A program made the position numbers and the translations under genes. 49,692 nt of DNA from NCBI GenBank assembly GCA_013138965.1, contig WTBT01000032.1, forward strand, positions 1-49,692, read 5' to 3'. Under the pieces are notes generated by a model. The model was not told the origin of the DNA, did not search any database, and was given only the letters and a program-made list of their open reading frames with translations. The DNA comes from Candidatus Aegiribacteria sp. (lineage in GTDB: Bacteria > Fermentibacterota > Fermentibacteria > Fermentibacterales > JCC-6). Below, piece after piece: positions 46,709-49,692 of the stretch; the first letter of the stretch is position 1; each line of letters starts with the position of its first letter.

Positions 46709-48696
46709 TGGCTGACAGAGAAATGATAACAATCGAAATTGACGATAAACCAGTCTCGGTCGGGAAGGATTCGACCATTCTTGAAGCCGCGCGGGAAATC
46801 GACATCTATATTCCGGCGCTCTGCAACAGTGAACTGGTTGAGCCGTACGCGGCGTGCAGGCTCTGCATTGTGGAAGTGGATGACGGAAGAAAGAAAATAC
46901 TGGTTACTTCATGCAATTATCCTGTTCGGAAACCCATCAAGGTATACACCTCTTCGGAAAAGGTGCTCAGGAACAGGAAAATCATACTGGAGATGATGCT
47001 TTCCAGGTGGCCCGGTGTGCAGGTCATAAAGGATCTCGCGAAACATGCCGGGATTCAAAAACCCCGCTATCAGCATCCCGCAGTAGATCTGAATCCCAAC
47101 GCCTGCATTCTATGCGGCCTCTGCATGAGAATCTGCGAACAGGGCATCTGGGAGAACATCATCAATTTCACGAACAGGGGCGCGGTGAGGGCGGTTCGAA
47201 TGCCCTACGATTCCGACCAGCCCCATTGTATAGGATGCGGGGCTTGCGCCGAAATATGTCCCACCGGGGCAATAACCATGGTTGACGACCCTAACCATCC
47301 CCACGACGCCGATATGGTTCGACGCGCAGGCATGAGAATAACCGAGGAGATGATCAGGTTCGACGAGGAGCAGTGCGACATGCGCGGAGTGGGGACCGCC
47401 CACCTTGTTGAGATAATGGATGCCTACGATCTCCTCCCCGTCATGAACTACCAATATGGCAAACATGAAGATACTCCAAAGATCAGCTCCGATGTCCTCA
47501 GAAAATTCTTCACAAAGGGTAAACCGGATGGATGCTGGCTCGGATGCACCATGGCCTGCGCAAAGGCCATCGAGGATTTCGAACTGAAAACCGGGCCCTA
47601 TAAAGGAGAGAAAGTCCTCGTTGACGGCCCGGAATACGAAACCCTGGGCGGTTCATCCAATATGGGCATATTCGACCCCCGTTTCGTAATCGAGTACAAT
47701 TTCTACTGTGACACCTACGGACTTGATACGATCTCCTTCTCAACAGGACTATCCTTTGTTATGGAGTGTTACGAAACCGGCATTCTTGATAAGGAAAAAA
47801 CCGGAGGGCTTGAAATCCCCTTCGGCGCTAAGGACGCGGCCCTTGAACTTCTGCATCAGATAGGCCGGGGAGAGGGTTTCGGACTCATCGCCGGCAAGGG
47901 TATCCGCTACATGAAGAAATACTTCGTGGAGAATTTCGGCGCCGATCCGGACTTCGTGACTGATATCGGCATGGAAGCCAAGGGAATGGAATACTCCGAA
48001 TACGTAACCAAGGAATCCCTTGCCCAGCAGGGCGGTTACGGCATAGCCCTGAAAGGCGCCCAGCATGATGAAGCCTGGCTGATCTTCATGGACATGGTGA
48101 ACAAGCAGATACCGACCTTTGAAGATAAAGCTGAAGCCCTTCATTACTTCCCCATGTGGAGAACATGGTTCGGTCTGTGCGGGCTCTGCAAGCTTCCCTG
48201 GAACGATGTTGAGCCGGCGAATAACGCCGAAACAGATGAACCGGCAAAGGTACCCGGACATGTCCAGGGGTACTGCGAGTTCTTCGAAGGGGTTACAGGA
48301 AAACCTCAGACCATGGACAGCCTGATAAGAATGTCCGAGAAGGTCTACACCTTCCAGCGCGTTTTCAACCTGAAGATGGGCTTCGGAAAAAGAGAACATG
48401 ACGTAATACCCTACAGGTCTGCCGGTCCCGTTACTGTTACGGAGTACGAATCACGTCAGGAACGATACGACACACAGCTTCGCGTAGACGTGGGAATCGA
48501 TCCCTCCGGAATGTCTTCCGAAGAGAAGGTTGCAGCCATGCGTAAATACCGCGAAGCGCAGTACGAGCAACTGCTGGACGCGGTTTACAAGCGCAGGGGC
48601 TGGACGAACGATGGTGTTCCGACGGTCGAAAAGCTCGAGGAGTTGGGCATCGATTTCCCGGATGTAATCGAGCTCGTACGAAAACACGGAGGTTGA
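46708..48696 (+). CDS. NuoG-like iron-sulfur module fused to AOR C-terminal catalytic domains
   Basis: The 662-residue protein starts with a NuoG/HydA-type [2Fe-2S] domain (PALCNSELVEPYAACRLCIV) and two [4Fe-4S] motifs (CILCGLCMRICEQ, CIGCGACAEICPTGAI) in the first 230 residues. From about residue 265 it continues as AOR domains 2 and 3: cluster cysteines C276, C280 and C284 (GCWLGCTMAC), VDGPEYETLGGSSNMGIFD, DTYGLDTISFSTGLSFVMEC, a late Cys (LCGLCKLPW, about 491-494) and the ending RRGWTNDGVPTVEKLEELGI. The first AOR domain is missing and is encoded at 43576-44379. Tungstopterin would bind between the two chains. I know of no named enzyme with this exact arrangement. Confidence 0.9.
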   Translation: MADREMITIEIDDKPVSVGKDSTILEAAREIDIYIPALCNSELVEPYAACRLCIVEVDDGRKKILVTSCNYPVRKPIKVYTSSEKVLRNRKIILEMMLSRWPGVQVIKDLAKHAGIQKPRYQHPAVDLNPNACILCGLCMRICEQGIWENIINFTNRGAVRAVRMPYDSDQPHCIGCGACAEICPTGAITMVDDPNHPHDADMVRRAGMRITEEMIRFDEEQCDMRGVGTAHLVEIMDAYDLLPVMNYQYGKHEDTPKISSDVLRKFFTKGKPDGCWLGCTMACAKAIEDFELKTGPYKGEKVLVDGPEYETLGGSSNMGIFDPRFVIEYNFYCDTYGLDTISFSTGLSFVMECYETGILDKEKTGGLEIPFGAKDAALELLHQIGRGEGFGLIAGKGIRYMKKYFVENFGADPDFVTDIGMEAKGMEYSEYVTKESLAQQGGYGIALKGAQHDEAWLIFMDMVNKQIPTFEDKAEALHYFPMWRTWFGLCGLCKLPWNDVEPANNAETDEPAKVPGHVQGYCEFFEGVTGKPQTMDSLIRMSEKVYTFQRVFNLKMGFGKREHDVIPYRSAGPVTVTEYESRQERYDTQLRVDVGIDPSGMSSEEKVAAMRKYREAQYEQLLDAVYKRRGWTNDGVPTVEKLEELGIDFPDVIELVRKHGG

Positions 48697-48704
48697 TATT
48701 TGCA

Positions 48705-48727
48705 GGCGGGGACAATTTGTCCCCGCC
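48705..48727 (+). promoter_or_regulatory. perfect hairpin before the sulfur-carrier gene
   Basis: GGCGGGGACA and TGTCCCCGCC (10 bp) with a 3-nt ATT loop end 9 nt before the ATG at 48737. No T-run follows. The left or right arm occupies the place of a ribosome-binding site, so it may lower translation of the carrier, stop 3' decay, or partly terminate. Confidence 0.6.
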
Positions 48728-48736
48728 GCTGACAGT

Positions 48737-48934
48737 ATGATAAATGTTAACGGCGAACAATCAGAATGGTCCCGGGGTAAGACAGTAAGGGATGTCATAA
48801 AGGAGAAGAATTACCTCTTCCCCCTTCTTATCGCACGAATCAACGGAAAACTCATACCCAGGGATAAATACGATTCCACGGTAATTCCGGATGAAGCAAC
48901 TGTAGACATAATCCATCTGATGTCCGGAGGATAA
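48737..48934 (+). CDS. ThiS/MoaD-like sulfur-carrier protein
   Basis: The 65-residue beta-grasp protein begins MINVNGEQSEWSRGKTVRDV and ends with VDIIHLMSGG, the C-terminal Gly-Gly that is adenylated and thiocarboxylated. The partner enzyme is probably the ThiF-like protein encoded at 41232-41846, beyond the start of the same operon. Carriers of this kind are often placed with AOR genes, where they likely supply dithiolene sulfur for tungstopterin; thiazole synthesis is the alternative. Confidence 0.88.
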   Translation: MINVNGEQSEWSRGKTVRDVIKEKNYLFPLLIARINGKLIPRDKYDSTVIPDEATVDIIHLMSGG

Positions 48935-49004
48935 ATACCGATACGGTCCGATTAAGAATCAGTCTTATCCCGGCCCGGTGGACATGGAAAAACGGATACG
49001 CGGG

Positions 49005-49493
49005 TTATTCGCATGCACCGCTTCCGCAGCACGAACCTTCGGTGGAGCAGGGTCCGCTGCAATCGTCTTCCTTGTTTTCGGCAGCGGCTTCCACGAGCTC
49101 CTGGAACCTTGCATCCTCTCTGAGACTGGCAAGATCTTCATCATCAAGCATCCAGTCGGGGTCTCCGAATCCAGCGCCTACAGAACCTTCAAGCCAGGTA
49201 AAAGCCTCGTCAGTATTTCCGTTTATGGCTTCAAGGCATGTGAGATTGTACATGACCATGCAGTCCATAGCGCCAAGTGAGCACAGTTCATTATCATCTG
49301 TTATCTCACCCTCCAGAGCTTCTCCGATCATGGTATGAGCTTCCAGAAGTGTCTCATATGCGCCTTCAGCGAATTTACCGGTTTCCAGATCGAATGCAGC
49401 GGTCACCTTCTCAGAGATGTCAGCGATGGTATCCATTCCTGCTGTGGCGATGGCGATAAGCAGTGTTACAGCAAACAGAGATGCTATTCTCAT
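49005..49493 (-). CDS. exported TPR-like protein with Cys-rich tail
   Basis: The 162-residue protein has a signal peptide (MRIASLFAVTLLIAIATA), then helical TPR-like repeats: YETLLEAHTMIGEALEG and MYNLTCLEAINGNTDEAFTW followed by LEGSVGAGFGDPDWML, with the frequent ending DDEDLASLREDARFQELVEA. The last 20 residues hold five cysteines (CSGPCSTEGSCCGSGACE), possibly a metal-binding tail. It is convergent with the sulfur-carrier gene. Function is unknown; TPRs mediate protein contacts. Confidence 0.75.
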   Translation of the reverse strand: MRIASLFAVTLLIAIATAGMDTIADISEKVTAAFDLETGKFAEGAYETLLEAHTMIGEALEGEITDDNELCSLGAMDCMVMYNLTCLEAINGNTDEAFTWLEGSVGAGFGDPDWMLDDEDLASLREDARFQELVEAAAENKEDDCSGPCSTEGSCCGSGACE

Positions 49494-49692
49494 ATTATTC
49501 TCAATTCCTTTCGAGTGGATGTAATAACGGCTCAGTTCTACCCAATATAGATATTTATCTTAACTAGGAGGCTGTCCGAGAATGCAGCATCGGCATAAGG
49601 AACCACATATCTGGCTATAATGACCACATATTATCGTCAAATACATTCCAGTATTCTCCTCAAATCTGTAATCATTCTATCTCAGCTATGAG
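49494..49692. other. window end without a recognised gene
   Basis: About 200 bp of AT-rich DNA upstream of the TPR-like gene. It includes GGCTGTCCGAGAA (about 49570-49582), which resembles ends of some insertion sequences, but no transposase frame or matching inverted end is visible. Confidence 0.35.

Noticed and set aside
49566-49590. GGCTGTCCGAGAA resembling an insertion-sequence end
   Set aside because: No transposase frame, no partner inverted repeat and no target duplication are visible before the window ends.
1-49692. CRISPR array or cas genes
   Set aside because: No regularly spaced direct repeats and no Cas-like protein were found.
1-49692. rRNA genes or a replication origin
   Set aside because: No rRNA-like sequence and no DnaA-box cluster or dnaA/rep gene were seen.

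Overview
The window reads as a chromosomal segment of an anaerobic, fermentative bacterium, probably an uncultured FCB-type lineage (Fermentibacterota/Hyd24-12-like). This is inferred from protein style, not from a marker gene: secreted proteins with FlgD-like/T9SS-type C-terminal domains, a C25 (gingipain-like) peptidase, an oxygen-sensitive class III ribonucleotide reductase, a tungsten aldehyde oxidoreductase system, frequent GTG/TTG starts and AGA/AGG-rich arginine codons. A selenocysteine tRNA shows that the cell decodes UGA as Sec.

Region 1 (1-4260) is an accessory strip: a HigBA-like pair, a methyltransferase gene lying between two integron attC-like sites, a RelE toxin whose antitoxin is a remnant, and a complete MazEF pair with a palindromic operator. 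Region 2 (4270-17240) holds secreted proteins (VIT/VWA, C25 peptidase, two small secreted proteins sharing a C-terminal tail), alpha-glucan phosphorylase, tRNA-Sec, a tatD-tcdA operon with a frameshift in tcdA, a YitT-like membrane protein, and two decayed genes. Region 3 (17298-24955) is a pyrG-purF-guaA operon made only of glutamine amidotransferases, plus a divergent M16 peptidase.

Region 4 (24990-32050) is a second accessory island: a HEPN remnant, VapBC, Fic, HTH-ImmA/IrrE with a short PIN-like partner, Xre-RES, a SEC-C protein, and two fragments of DMT/EamA transporter genes that share a 26-bp repeat. Region 5 (32150-36232) carries nrdD with its glycyl-radical domain on a separate small ORF, then nrdG, with NrdR-like boxes upstream. 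It is followed by an ArsR regulator, a small Cys/His protein and an extremely Cys-rich exported protein.

Region 6 (36237-48934) has a tungsten theme: a TupABC-type tungstate transporter with a MobB-like protein, a ThiF/MoeB-like adenylyltransferase, and an operon in which aldehyde:ferredoxin oxidoreductase is divided over two genes. Its N-terminal domain stands alone, and its C-terminal catalytic part is fused to a NuoG-like iron-sulfur module. NuoE-like and NuoF-like subunits lie between them and a ThiS/MoaD-like carrier follows. The promoter and first codons of this operon are duplicated as a 170-bp direct repeat around a 1.4-kb insert carrying a toxin-antitoxin-like pair. Together these genes suggest an NAD(H)-linked, possibly electron-bifurcating, tungsten aldehyde oxidoreductase with its own metal uptake and cofactor supply. 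The split AOR, the detached glycyl-radical domain and the Cys-rich ArsR operon are the most unusual items.
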